NCBI GenBank assembly: GCA_038087015.1
Contig: JASBNA010000098.1
Location: forward strand, 50,274 to 114,273
Length of the DNA: 64,000 nt
Direction of reading: 5' to 3'
DNA from: Cerrena zonata
Taxonomy: Eukaryota > Basidiomycota > Agaricomycetes > Polyporales > Cerrenaceae
Below the pieces are notes generated by a model that saw only the letters and a program-made list of their open reading frames with translations, was not told the origin of the DNA and made no database searches. Positions within the stretch are counted from its first letter, which is position 1, and the number at the start of each line of letters is the position of its first letter. Position numbers and translations under genes: made by a program. Positions 22,712 to 35,194 of the stretch are shown here, piece after piece.

Positions 22712-24895
22712 TCATGATTCTTTCATTTGTTCGTTTTCTCCTGCACGGTTGTACAACTCTTGATACCGGATACGTTTGTGGTTTAACATTTCCTGACCCA
22801 TCGAGTGACGGAACCGAGAGCCTATCGCGATCTGCGTCACATCGTATTTTAGATCTTCCGCCACGGGACTAGAAAGGCGAAACATCAATGACTCTGCCAA
22901 CTCCTCCAGAGTGATTCCAGGCCGGGCGACCATAAAATTCTCGGCGTACTCGTAGCACGAGATAAAGAACAGGCCACCAGCACTAAAAATAATCCAGAAT
23001 GTACCTTGGTCATCGGTCCGATGGATCAGAGGGAGTGGTCTGCCGTAGAAATGGCCAGCATTTTCGAGATTCCACATACGAAGTCCGGAAGAGTGCATGT
23101 CACCAGAGTAGTGGGTGAACCAGTCTACCTCCTCATCAGTTCCTTGGAGATCTGCAGACCATCCTTCTGGGACAACTGCAGGTCGGTTGTTATTCCAAAA
23201 TTCCATGGTCTCAGTTCTAACATGCGGGGTATTCCAGAAGTGGGGAAAGGGTGGTGCCGGATACGATTCAATCTCGGCCTATGATGATACGGAGTAAGTG
23301 AGCAAGTAAGTAGGTATCGACATGTCAGAGGGAGCAGAGCGACGCACTGTAGGAAGAAGCTCTTGCTGGATATAAGGGGCAGGTTCGAGTGACTCAGCGA
23401 GACATCCTTCGAATTGATGAGGATCAGACGCGCTGAAATCAAGGATCGACAGTTCGCCAAAGACGTTTCCTAGAACCAATACCCCACGAGCTTCGTCAAA
23501 GTCATATACACCGAGAGCGTACAAGGCGGGTGTATTCTCGTTATGCCACTTAAATACGGCAGGTTTCGGGTTCTTCTGGTCACAGCAACGGATACCGGTA
23601 GAAGCGACTCTTGTAGTATATGTAAAATCGCTCTCATCGTCACCTTCTATCCAAGAGATACTCTCTCCAGTGACACCTAGCACACCGTGCGACGCCAAAG
23701 GGCAAAAACCATTTGTTTCCCGGGTTTCGTACTGAAAGAGCAAATTCATCGAGAAGTAATCTTTGGCAACGTCGCATCGCACTTCGTAAACGAAGATCCC
23801 GGCCCAGTAAGTAAGGCAAAGCCGTAATGAAGACTTCGTGACCTTTGAGAAGGCTGCCGAGCCAATTACATGTGAAAAAGACGCTCCTCGCCAGCGCATT
23901 TTACACTCGTCATTGTAGATGTAGATTTCCGCCACCCGACGTCGAACAACAGCAATCCATCCATCAGCCATGTACATTGCAATCGCTCCACCCTGTCGGA
24001 GAATCCAAGTTAATACTAAGGAATCAAATGTAGGTTATATAGACGAACATACCTGTGTGTCTGGATGGTGTTGAAGAGGTTGGATGATACCCTCTCTCCA
24101 TTGGATGATACATGGCACATTCATATCTTCTACGAGAGAGACGCCGATATGGTCCCCTTGGATGAAGCGAAGGTGGCCAGCATGCCGTATAGTCCGAAGC
24201 CGACAGATATGCGGCCGTCCGTCACAGTTGACGACTGATAAGAGCTCAACCTGGTCGATTCTGGGGGGGGGGAGTTAGTAGCAAGTTTTGAAAAGCCACT
24301 ATCATACGAACCTGCCACGGAGTTCTAAGGCAAATATTACTTCCGACTCTCGTATATCAATGGCGCCATTGATAACTGGGGCGGAAAGAAAGGCCTCTGT
24401 CAGGGGAGTGGGGGTTCCGGTAGAGGATAAGAGGGCCGACACGGACCAGAGAGCGATGACACTTGTCACATCGTCAGAGGATGCGACTAGGAGCCAATGT
24501 GATCGCAGGAGGCGTATCCAGGACACTGAACGTTTTTGGTAGAACGGGACTACATGAGGAGCATGGTTGGTCGAAATTCGATACTCTAGTCTTAAGGCAT
24601 GTAGTATTAGTCCTTCGAGGAGAGAATCGTCCAGATCGTCGATGTGTTTCCAGTAAGGCGCAAAATACAGACTCCTTTTGACGACCTCATGGTAGTACAA
24701 GTTGACCCATACTTGCTTTGTTTTCGAAATTGAGTACAATCGTTTGCACGTCTATAGGAGTGTCTATTATGAGTGCTCTGCAGCGATAAGAGGTGCAAAA
24801 CTCGCCTGTCTAATTTTCAGCAGTATGCTAGTCTCGATGCCGGTGAGGAGACAAAGTAAGATATCGTCAGGTAACGATACCAAGCAGACAGACAT
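22712..24895 (-). CDS. F-box-like protein, 649 aa, second of the inverted pair
   Basis: Exons are 24895-24806, 24751-24312, 24260-24053, 23992-23348 and 23278-22712. Exons 2 and 3 have exactly the lengths of the plus-strand paralogue (440 and 208 nt). It starts MSVCLVSLPDDILLCLLTGI and shares blocks such as WIRLLRSHWLLVASSD, FDEARGVLVLGNVFGELSIL and AGHFYGRPLPLI. Intron 1 begins with GC (CAG|GCGAGT) where the paralogue has GT. Stops of the two genes are less than 200 bases apart, so their 3' ends may overlap in transcription. The gene appears intact. The same role as its partner is likely. Confidence 0.88.
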
Positions 24896-26140
24896 ATATC
24901 TTTCTCCTAAGAGAAAGGTTCTTTTTGCGAGGTATGGACACTAGGAGGAGAGAGAGAACGAGTGATGTCTTGCTCGACACGGCTACAGTGGTACGACTGT
25001 GTGTCAAGTAAGGGTCCCCAAGTCACTCGGTCCGGGTACGAGACGAAATCCTGTTCGAGTTTTCGGTAAGTAGAGACCTAGCGTCGCAGACCCTTGTAAG
25101 AGGACGTGGCGTGGGTTGATTAGAAGCCTGCACCTGAGGATCGATCCGAGATGCCCAGTCGACATTCAAGGGATGGGAAATACAGACGAGAAGCCGTAAT
25201 ACCGCCCCTCAGGAGATCATTCCAATATACAGTATCATTTTCGAGGCTATTGCAAACAAGTATCGGGTTTCACTAGATAGTTCATGTTACTCCGGCTGTT
25301 CCTAGTGAAATCAAATGAGACAGACGAAGAATACGACTGCATCTAGGGTCCCGTTACATCTAGGGGTCCATCGTAAGGGATCGCAACGAGTATACGATCG
25401 ATAGGCAACGCAAACATTCGTGAGCACGTACTTTATCTCCTTCATATTCATAGCCTACGAAGCCATCCTCCACATCACTGATCAATCGATCACTCCTCAT
25501 GAGCTTCAGAGTGAAGCCTGTGGAGCAGTGATGCGCAACCAGGTGGAAATCCATGAAAGTCAGGCCAGGTGGCCTTGCCTAAAGCCGGCGGAAATCCGTA
25601 AGTCAAGGCGGTGACCTGACCTTCGCAGGATGCCGTAGGTGTCTGATTGGCTGTTCAGATGTTACCTGACAATAACCTAAAATATGAGACGAAGTCAGAA
25701 ATATCCCTAATTTGGATATGTACAGCATTTGTCATAGCTCTGGATTGAGGTTTCGTTTTTGGTATGTCGCTTTTACGCCTTTAGGAAAGACCACCCAAGT
25801 GTGAGAAAAGACAAACCCATTTTCCCAGGCGAAAGTCAGGCGAATGAATGGCGAATGGCTTTCCCGAAGGTTACTGACCTTTAACATCACTGCTGTGGAG
25901 AGTAGAACGAAAGACGGGAAATCCAATGTCGATACGAGAGTCGATGAAACAGTCCATCTGCAGATCAGTTGGAGAGGTATTGTACGTTTATAAGTTCGGT
26001 GATTGAGCTAATGTAAGGTATTTAACGTGCTGAGAGATGATCGATGAATGTAGCGTGCTGAAGAGTACTAGTAAACAAGAGAGTCCGGTTGAGCAGGTAG
26101 TAGAGGTTGATAGTACGGTCCGTTGCTCCGGCGATCGAAG
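24896..26140. other. Intergenic, no gene recognised
   Basis: About 1.2 kb upstream of two outward-facing genes. Only short frames are present, and no repeats or RNA genes were seen. It should hold both promoters. Confidence 0.5.
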
Positions 26141-27934
26141 CACTATGATTGGTCCACTCAACAACCCCTTTGCATCCTCCGAGCTCTCTCTCCATCGTCA
26201 TCGAAAAGACTACAGTAAGTAATACTACATTCACTGTCACTTCTTCGGTGGCATCGGTGCACTCATCTCGCTAATCGCAAATTGTGTGTTATTATGTATA
26301 TTTCAAGCATTGGCTCCCTCTGATTACATCTACCATCGTCCGAAATCCTTTCCCTCATATTTAAGGAATACCTCCGTTACCCAGCCTTGAAGATCACCAG
26401 GACTGATCCATGGGAGTCAATGAGAAGCCTAGAAGAGGTAGAGGATCCACGCGACTCCGAGGGCCTCGACGACCCCGTTGAGGAGAACCCTCCACACAGA
26501 CGGTGGCTCGTGCTCGCTGGGGTATGTCATACTTGGCGAACCGTTTTGCTCTCCAGTCCTCTTCTTTGGTCGCGAATAGAAGCATCAATTTTCCGACGCC
26601 CCGACATTCTCGAGAAGTTCATTTCGGCTTCGCGCAAGGCACCTCTCGATGTTTGCATAACAGACGTATCGCCCCTCCATTTTGTCCATGAAACCGACAT
26701 TCTTGGAAAATCATTGGAACGGATCTTGAAAGAGGGTGTTCGCCTGAAATCACTCCATCTCATATTCCGCCTCCCTATTTTCCAGTATTTTTTTCTGGCA
26801 TTCCATTTCAAGTTTTCATTCACACATCTCCAGTCACTGGAGATCCTCCTTGATCAAAGTGAAGTGAAGGGCACGTATGTCCCCGAGCCTTCCTGCGGAT
26901 TCGCCGCCTTCATGGAAGCAGACTTTCGGTCTCTTCGTCACGTTGCATTGACCAATGTGCATACCGAATGGCAATTACTATCCAAGCTTCCATCCACCGT
27001 TACCGACCTCTCTATCACCAACGAACTCCAACCTTTGCTGGCTGGTCCTATGAGTGATGTACTTGATGTACTTAAGAAGCTGGTCGATTTGAAGAGGCTT
27101 ACGCTCTATGACTGCCTTCCGCGAATGGCTGGAGGGTCCACAGAGCGTGTATACTTGTCAAAGCTAGAAAAGCTCACAATTGCCGGCGAAATAACCCGTG
27201 TAATGCCACTGTTCGACTGTCTAGAGCATCCATTAGCCACGATAGTTTGTGTGGGATTAGAAGTGGACCCCGGACAGGACATCTCATCGGCTAGCTTATC
27301 TGTGTTTTCCCGTATGTGTCGAATGTACGAGGGCCGCCCGGATCAGATGGAAGCCTCCATCTGCGTAGCAAGAGCATATGTCTCCATATCACTATTCGCA
27401 GATACCGTGCCAGAATCTCAGCTTTTCTTCAAGCCCACAGAAAACAGTGATGATACCCAGTCTATTTCATCTTTGGACCTCCTACGTGGTGCGCTAGAGG
27501 CCGCTGCCCTCACCCTGTTCTTGTCTGTAACTTCCCTTTGGCTAACCCTCTTGGATCATCACACCCACGATGCACCCAGACTCCTGCCGCTCATATTTCA
27601 GATTCTGAATCGCGTGGAATCAATAACAGTCGAGGGACAAGTTACTCTTCTCACAGAGGCTCTTCGTCCCCAGCAGGATATGCCCGTCTCATTACCGCGG
27701 TTATCCCACTTAGGTCTGGCCGATACCAGAATTGTAGAAGACACAGAGGACCAGCCTTTTAGAATTCTGAGTGCTGATGTGCTGTACAGCTGTCTGGAGG
27801 AGCGTAAGGATCACGGTTGCGGAATTCAGCTGTTGGAGCTCTACGATGACTGTACGGTCCACGTATCTGCCGCGGATGAATTTCGTGGGAGGTTACTAAC
27901 GGTGGTGAAAGACATAGAGGGGTGGGAAAAGTAA
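26141..27934 (+). CDS. F-box protein with leucine-rich tail, probable frameshift near the start
   Basis: The long frame from about 26324 to 27934 reads LPSSEILSLIFKEYL, then HRRWLVLAGVCHTWRTVLLS and PLLWSRIEASI, the usual agaricomycete F-box. About 400 residues of irregular leucine-rich repeats follow (LQSLEILLDQ, LKRLTLYDCLPR, LEKLTIAGEIT), a substrate-binding pattern. No ATG precedes the F-box in that frame. A plausible first exon (26141-26216, donor GTAAGT) and intron (26217-26307) lead into the other frame (TLAPSDYIYH), and the two meet at about 26325-26335. A one-base indel there is likely, so the gene may be inactive. Otherwise translation begins at ATG 26420 and loses half the F-box. 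Confidence 0.7.
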
Positions 27935-28708
27935 ACCTGGTGAAGATTACCGTTTTATAGTATGTCACTTCGTTTCTACAAGGTTGATATGATAGCAATC
28001 TCTAATGATACGCAGCTCAATTGGAGACGACTCGTTGCTTCCCAGCTCGGGTGGTAGGTCATAGAGAAGTCTCCGGGTTTCTGCATACGAATTCTTTTTC
28101 TCTATCTAGTTCAACAGTCTAATTCGATCTGCGTGGTCCGACATGGCTTTCACCAATTAGGTGGTAAGTAGCGATCGCCGGTTGTTGGCTCCACATAGGT
28201 ACCATGTTTCGAATGATTAGAATATATTACATGGATATTGAATCTCCTGACGAGGTAAGGAAAGATGATGTACCCAGCAAAGGACCAAGGTTGTTGAATT
28301 TCCAAGTTAGTTATGTAGACGGTCCGCGACATGATTGGCTTAGTACCAAACATTCTACACTCACTTGTTTCGTTGATCACAAAAGGTTATCTGAAGTTTT
28401 CCGTCTAGCGCGTGGGGCTACCGCTGTTCATAAACTTGTGTATTTTTGAGGTAAGCGATTGTGCGCAACTAACCTGAAGGCGGGGGTAAAAGCTTTCGTC
28501 TATGAGTATTTCGAAATGATGGTCGGTCCTCACATCGGTCACCTATGACAAACGTGACGAACCGCTATACCGCATATAGGTTTACAATATGAAAGTATTA
28601 TTAGTAACGAGTAAATGAGGAGAGATGGACTACAACAACGACATAAAGGAAACAAACAGAGCGTTCATATTTTGGGAAAACGAAACAACACGTTGGGGCA
28701 TATTTACA
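27935..28708. other. Intergenic, no gene recognised
   Basis: Short frames only (up to 81 codons), without splice signals or similarity that I recognise. Confidence 0.5.
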
Positions 28709-29176
28709 TTAAGCACGTCGCCCTCTATACGAGTACTCCGAGGGACCGCCACAGTCCTCGTGTTTAGCTTGGATCAGGTTCTGAACTCGGCGGTCCTCGG
28801 TCGCAACCTAAGAATTTCATAACAATGACATTAATGAAAAGTGGTGAATAAGGTTCTGAGGGGAGATAGAGCGTTAATTTGACACTTACAGCTACGCAGC
28901 CACAGTTCGGGGCTTTGTGTTTATGTGCCTTGCTAGACTTGCAGTACTCGGAGTTGCAGTCTGTTACAATACCCGTGTAATAGCGAGCATGGAAGTGCTG
29001 GTTACAGAATGGGAAAAAAGGAATTAGTTGTGAGGTTTGTTCATGAAGACGCGAAATCGAAAGAGGTCGCACCTGACAGCCTCGGTGATAATCGCCCACA
29101 CTACAGATAGGCGTCATCGTGTCAAACCTATCCTTCATGAGCGAGATGAGCGGGGAAATACTTACACTTCGTGCAT
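28709..29176 (-). CDS. Small cysteine/histidine-rich protein, 81 aa, four exons
   Basis: Exons 29176-29166 (11 nt), 29100-29073, 28997-28890 and 28807-28709 join in phase with clean GT-AG sites. The peptide starts MHEVVGDYHRGCQHFHARYY and contains a C..C....H pattern (DCNSEYCKSSKAHKHKAPNC). A CxC and a C-terminal VQNLI...C follow. Spacing resembles a family of very small zinc-binding-looking proteins that I have seen in mushroom genomes, where an HTR..VDCNS segment recurs. No signal peptide is visible, so it is probably intracellular and metal-binding. Function unknown. The gene is easy to miss because no exon exceeds 36 codons. Confidence 0.6.
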
Positions 29177-29946
29177 GCACATTCTTGTAGCGCGTTCAAG
29201 TTGTTAGTGTGGTGGCAGTAAGAGAAAAAGAGAGAGGGACATCGCCACCCCAATGGAACCCTTGATATATGCGAAACGGGAGAAGCGCGAGCCAGAGCGA
29301 ACCAAAACTGTGACAGGACGTCTTAGTATTGAGTCATAGCCGTCTGAGGAGGACAGCTCATGAAGCAGTTACGGCGATAAGCGAAGGCACAGAAATGAAT
29401 GGGATACTTCCACGTCCCTCAAAGAATCGTTGAATATCGGAAAGACCATTGTTTCGAAGTGGCAGAGTCACAAGGCACGCACGAGCATATCGAGAAGCGA
29501 TGAACATGTCGTCACCGTTTGATTCAATCCAAAGTAGGCGAGATGGGTCATCAGATTCATGGAAATACGGACAATAAGCTCGCTGCCAATGCACAGCAGA
29601 GTTACGAGAGTTCACCGGCAATTTCATTGTTCTTCGTGAATGGACGGATGAGGTGAGATGACAGGAAGCAGGCAGAAGCTTATCGGTTCAGGGTTCAGCG
29701 GTATGTCCTGGGCCTTGTGACAAGCAGCATATTACGAACCATTTCCTGAATAGAGTTGTCGGCACCGACAAGGGACAGGTAGCAAGGTGCGAGAGCGAAA
29801 AATTTCAGAGGCATCTTTATTTGGTATACTGTCCGGCTGAGGTTGACATATGAATAGTTGAATTGTTAATTTCAGGTGGAGGCTGGGAAACCGAGATACA
29901 AGCAAGTCATGATACATGAGGTGAGATGTCAGAGTCAGAGGCCTAG
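29177..29946. other. Intergenic, no gene recognised
   Basis: An 89-codon minus-strand frame at 29358-29627 is the only sizeable one. It has no recognisable feature and no clear neighbouring exons. Confidence 0.45.
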
Positions 29947-30568
29947 TCAGAGATGTAGAGAAGCAGGGTGTTCTGAGAATCGTCGCAACTGCAGTTCCGA
30001 GGCCTCCGGGTGGGTATCTAGCTTGACCTTCTTGAAGACTTGTACGTCATCGCTAAATATGATGCCTTTGCGTTTCGTTCGCAGGGAGATAGGGGATCCA
30101 GTAAGGCCAGCCAAGACCGAGGGCAGAGAGGTGGAGGTCTAGGGCGAAAGGCTTAGATGAGATGGATCGACGAATAAGTGAGGTCACTTACATCGGAGTT
30201 CCCGCTGGACGTCGTACGGACAGTGGCAATAGATGCATCTGAAGAGGCTATGACTACAAGTGCAAACCCAAGAGAGATACCATGAGCTGCTAGATACATC
30301 GATGAAGTTGTTTGGACTTACTGGAGGGTGACGGAGATTCGCTTTCGATGATTCCTCGAATCGTGTAGATCTGTTCTCGTAAAGATCGCTGTCTCGCCCG
30401 TTCATTGGAAATGTTATTTTCTAGTTCTTGGATGATTGCTCGATATTTCGTGCATTCAATTTGCAAATGGTTGTTCTCGATGTCGCAGCGAAGAGCACAC
30501 TCGATTAGGAGGGGCAATTGTTCGACAATGGTGGTTGCGTGAGAGGCCAAAGCAGGTGGGAGAGCCAT
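29947..30568 (-). CDS. Coiled-coil protein of unknown function, 166 aa, three exons
   Basis: Exons 30568-30322, 30253-30192 and 30138-29947 join in phase. Residues about 25-75 form a coiled coil (ECTKYRAIIQELENNISNER). A Ser-rich linker follows, then a basic patch (SLRTKRKGIIFSDDVQVFKK) that could be a nuclear signal or nucleic-acid contact. Start MALPPALASH is the first ATG. It is transcribed away from the coiled-coil gene at 30822 across about 250 bases, so the two may be co-regulated. I do not recognise the family. Confidence 0.7.
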
Positions 30569-30821
30569 TGTCTAGACGTTATATCACAGCCAAGTTAACG
30601 AACAGAGAGATGGTAGAGATAGGAAGAGGAGTAAGATGAGGAAGGAAATATGTCAGTTCGGCTTGCGGTGGCTGGCCATCCGATTGCAATTTTGACTGGG
30701 CGCCAAATCAACCTTGAGAGTATACTCATCTTTGAATCTTCTCTTTCTCCAGTCTGGCACTACCGTAACGAACCACCTTCCAAACCACATACTAGCTTAA
30801 CGTCGTGCTAATATAACTCAA
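30569..30821. promoter_or_regulatory. Shared bidirectional promoter region
   Basis: This 253-base gap separates two divergent start codons, so both promoters must lie here or overlap the 5' leaders. Several purine-rich AGAGATGG/AGATAGG runs are present; no defined site is claimed. Confidence 0.45.
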
Positions 30822-31756
30822 ATGAACAACTCTTCATCTTACATCTCTACCGACCTGTATTCAACCGCTGTTTTCTTACGGGACCAGGTGAGTTGAATAC
30901 TTCGTCTAAATCGAATCTACGCTTCATAACCTTCCAATTATTGTAGCTTCGTAAAGTAGAAGAAAGGTGCAGAACAGGTAAAGAAAGGGTAGAGCGACTC
31001 AAAGAAGACCGAACTGCATTGGCTGAAGCGGTCAAATGGTTCGAGCTAGTCGAACAAAACGAACAAAGCGCAACAAACGAACTCCGAAATGAACTGCTCA
31101 TTGTCAAAGCCGAGCAATCTCGTGGTATATGGCCACTGTCCTCAGCCACTGCTCCTTGTCGCAAACCTTCACTAGACGGCATCGCCAGTTCGCTCTCTCT
31201 TGAAGTCTCCAGGCCTTCTCTGCTCGAACGTCTCCAGCCAGCTATCACCCTCGAAGATAACCCTTCCGAGATGTTTGGCTTGCTCTCTGTTCCTACTGGT
31301 GGCTCTACCTCCACCACGTCTTCTCTGCGACGGGCCTTCCCTGGAACTTGGAAGCAGAAGATCGCTCATTTTCTTCCCGATGTTCGAGATGTGTTCACTT
31401 CCACATCTCAGCTCGCCGAGGCTACTGTGTCAGAGGATGACGCCCCTCGCGCCTTTGGTGCCTCTGCTGGTCATCGCGTCAATGCCACTTCCACTGAGAG
31501 GTACGCCTTCAAGCCAAAGTACAACGGCGGAACTGCCTTGAAGAAGACAAAGGCCAACAAACCCCATCGCAAGTCGAACAAACCCTACGTTCCCTTACTC
31601 TTCTCCAAGGCCCGTTTGATGAAGAAGAAGAACAAAGAGAAACGCCTCACCACCGCGTCCCTCAAGATCAGCGGCCCATTCTTGGCTACGCCGATTGCGA
31701 GTGGCGGGAACTTCAAAGAGACCAGCGGAGCTGGTTTTGCAGGAATCCATTATTAA
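30822..31756 (+). CDS. Coiled-coil protein with basic C-terminus, 291 aa
   Basis: Two exons (30822-30887 and 30947-31756) share a GTGAGT...TTGTAG intron. Residues about 15-85 form a coiled coil (RKVEERCRTGKERVERLKED). A Ser/Thr-rich midd1e section follows, then a strongly basic region (KARLMKKKNKEKRL). It ends in a Gly-rich tail. Layout resembles the divergent neighbour (coiled coil, Ser-rich linker, basic end), but sequence similarity is weak. The basic stretch suggests nuclear location. Family not recognised. Confidence 0.75.
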
Positions 31757-32381
31757 TACACCCATACTACGACAAGTGCACGGGCACTGTCTTCCCTTCC
31801 TTTATTGATCTATCTCTCAACATCTGTATCCTCAACCGCTCATTTACCCGTTATATCTTCACTCTGGTGATCTCTCAATGACAATTATCTGTGACTAGAA
31901 CTTCTGAAAGCTGCCTAACTTCTGCACTACTTGCGTACTTATAGTAAAGGTAAGTCCGTATCGGACCTTCCTTTCATCATCAATCGCATACCCCATGGCT
32001 ATGCGAAATGGGTTCAGAGATATACACGTAAACTACCCCGGTGTTGTTGGTGAAGATACTCACAACCTCAATCGCCGGTACGCTAACCACTGACCAGTTC
32101 TGCTCCATATCGGATAGCCTTGGCACCCGGTAGGGTAGCATTACCTGTAAGAAACATATTCAAATGGACGTGTGATGGAGAGCGGTCTGTCTTTGGCTCG
32201 CTACACACTCGATTGGTCTTTCGGGTCTCACCCATACAGCTTCTCCCGCAGACATATCTTCGGCGATAGCTGTACACAAACCTTGACGAGATATTGACGA
32301 TTGCGATGAATGTATAAAAGTCACCAGGACAATGCAAGGGTTCTCATCTCCACATCGACGAGACCAACGTGAGACCAAGTC
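31757..32381. other. Intergenic, promoter side of the P450 gene
   Basis: About 620 bases with no supported frame. It must contain the 3' end of the coiled-coil gene and the P450 promoter. Confidence 0.5.
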
Positions 32382-34508
32382 ATGACCATTCTATCTGGCT
32401 GGTCGTCTATCTTGACCGCTGTTTGCCTAACCACTCTGGTCACACTGTTACTCCAGGCGTCTCGTCGAAAGGTACCTAAATGTGCATCGTTCCCGCCTGG
32501 TCCAACAAGACTTCCCTTGCTTGGGAGTGTTCACTTGTTACCGCAACAGTTTCAGGAGAGGACATTGGCTGAATGGGGTACGAAATACGGTGAGTGTTCT
32601 CTGCGCCTTTGTACCTTATTTGTCGAATAAAACATCTATCAAAGGGGGTATCGTGTATGCGAAATTATTCAGGACCCCCGCAATCGTCATCAACTCGTAC
32701 AAGATTGCTCACGATTTAATGGAGAAACGAAGTGGGAACTACTCGGATCGACCTCGTTTCATCTTGATCCCAGAGTTGTGAGTCTCATACTTGATTGGTT
32801 TTTCGAGGACAGCGTGAATTTATCTTCTCGTAGACTGGGCTGGAAAAATTCTATTGTGCATCTTCGTTATGGCGAACAATTCAGAATGCACAGGAAGTGG
32901 ATGCAAGACGCGTTTCGGTCCAAGGAAGCACTGGATAGCTATCGTTCTATACAACGAAGAGAAGTTAGCGTATTCCTTGCAAACCTCTTATCGACGCCTG
33001 AGGCTTTTATGACTCATTTCACTCAGTATGTGATACACTATATCTACTTGTGATTGTTGTTCCTGAACCTGGTCTTTAGATTTTCGGCGAGTATTATCAT
33101 GGAGATAGTCTACGGCCACCGGGTATTGAACGACAAAGACAAATTTATCGGAATAGCCGAACGGGCTGGCGAATCAACAGTCACTGCCGGAAGGTAAGTA
33201 ATATTTGTGTTTCCTTGCCTGTAATTCTGCATAACATGCTCTTTAGCCCTGCTACAATGTTGGTCGATTTCTTTCCCATCAGTGAGTATCGTCGCTTACA
33301 GGCTTCGTTCAAGTATCTGATTATTTATGTAGTGAAACTCATACCAGAATGGTGTCCGGGAGGCGGTTTCAAAACCAAAGCAGCCGTAGCGCACAAATAT
33401 GTCAGCGAGCTTTACGAAGTCCCATATCGTATGGTGCGTGAAAAGATGGTAAGTCAAGATATCTATACGTTACCTGTCACGGTTCATAAACGGCCTGAGC
33501 AGAAGTCTGGGACAGCTCGGCCATCGTTTACCTCCAATCTTCTCGAGCGGCGTGATCGTGTAGGGAAGCTTACTCTTGAAGATGAGGAAAATATCAAAGC
33601 TGCTGCAGCCACAGTCTATTCTGGTTCGTATATTAGCTCGCTTTGATTTGAATGAATCACCGATCTGATTATAGCTGGGACTGAAACGGTGCGTATAATA
33701 GTAACGTGTAAGATAATCCCCTATCTGATCGCAATAACGCAATGACCAGACTGCCACCGCTATGATGACGTTCATCCTGGCGATGGTACGTCACCCTAGC
33801 ATTTATAGTAAATTGCAGGACGAAGTGGACAGAGTGGTCGGCCTCGAACGTCTCCCTGACTTTGAAGATCGAGCTGCGCTGCCTTATACAGAGTGCGTAA
33901 TCAAGGAATTGTATAGGCAAGTTGTTACCGTTTGAACATCTGGGTCGTATCTCTGAGCCGTACCTCCAGGTGGCATGTACCAGTACCGCTAGGTTGTTTT
34001 TGTTTATCATAATTTCAATCCTATCCTTACCTTAGCATTCAGGTATCCCGCATAACACTCTCAAGTCAGATATCTATGGTGGCTATCACATTCCAGAAAA
34101 TGCGATGGTCATTGCTAACATTTGGTGATTGTATTGCCGTATTTTGGTCGAATATAAACTAATGGGAATTGCAGGGCAATGTCACAAGATGAGGACATAT
34201 ATCCCAATCCAACTGACTTTAACCCCGAAAGATATATGGATAACGCCGAAGAGGATCCTAAAAATATCGTATTCGGATTCGGGAGACGGTATTCATTCAA
34301 TTTTTACTCACTGCAAGATTGTTCATTGACGAGGATACGGCTTAGACAATGTCCTGGGAATGAACTTGCCGATCGCAGTATTTTCATACTGGTCACCAGT
34401 ATTGCGGCTACAATGAATATTACGAAAGTGAAAGATACTTCGAGAGCGGAGATAACACCATCACTGGATTTCACATCCGGATTTGTCAGGCAAGTGAATT
34501 CCTGTTAG
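32382..34508 (+). CDS. Cytochrome P450 monooxygenase, 493 aa, 13 exons
   Basis: Exons are 32382-32589, 32645-32777, 32834-33025, 33080-33193, 33247-33281, 33333-33448, 33503-33623, 33675-33688, 33750-33916, 33970-33992, 34043-34124, 34175-34288 and 34346-34508, all in phase. An N-terminal membrane anchor (ILTAVCLTTLVTLLLQ) precedes the FPPGPTRLPLLG hinge. The I-helix oxygen-binding motif AGTETT is built from a 14-nt exon. The ExxR (KELYR) is followed by RW.VPVPLGIPH, then the FNPERY segment. The heme loop FGFGRRQCPG (Cys ligand) is split by an intron. It should oxidise a small hydrophobic substrate at the ER, with electrons from P450 reductase. The substrate cannot be told. The intron after 33916 starts with GC (GCAAGT). 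Confidence 0.93.
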
Positions 34509-35194
34509 GCTCCGAAATCAACCTTTCATACGTCTCTTCCAGCCGACCAGAAGCATTTTCCTGCGAGATCACAGCACGATCAGACAAAGCAGTTCGGTTG
34601 ATCAGGCAGATGAAGGTGGCAACAGAATGAATCGAGCTTCTCAAAAAGTATAGTGTACCCTTACCTCTACCTGAACCCGCGCTATACACCGTAGCACAAA
34701 GGGATATTGAATTTATTACGATCGGAGTTATATTCCTTCTTACCTTCCTTATATGGAAATGCACTACCACTTAAAAACTTGATCTGAAACTTGCGTCGCG
34801 ATATCACATTGCGTTGAAAACAACTCTCTACAACTAACCTAACAAAGGGAAGCGATGTTGGGGTCGAATCGGTTTGACCACGTACATGTATACATGACAC
34901 ATTGTACTTACTGATGAATTACGTATAGAACTGTGTACTAGTGTGGAAAACGAGGATCCCAATTTATATATTTGAAGGGACTCCAAGCTGAGGCCATCAG
35001 CAAAGCTACATTCACTTGAGGTTCCTTTTTAGGAAATTTAAGCTTATTGAGCTTGGACAAGAGCATCTTCATCGAGAAGTGATAGACATAATGTCAAAGG
35101 GAAATAGGTAATTCAATCTTAGGCTTATTAGAGTAGGTCGTCATCAAGTATATTTTTCTATGAAAAGGACATTCAAATCATCCAAAGTGCTATA
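34509..35194. other. Gap between P450 and the Plavaka B transposase end; contains the unseen left end of B
   Basis: No gene is supported. The left terminus of Plavaka B must lie here if the element is complete, but its partner end is not available for comparison, so I could not place it. Confidence 0.4.
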
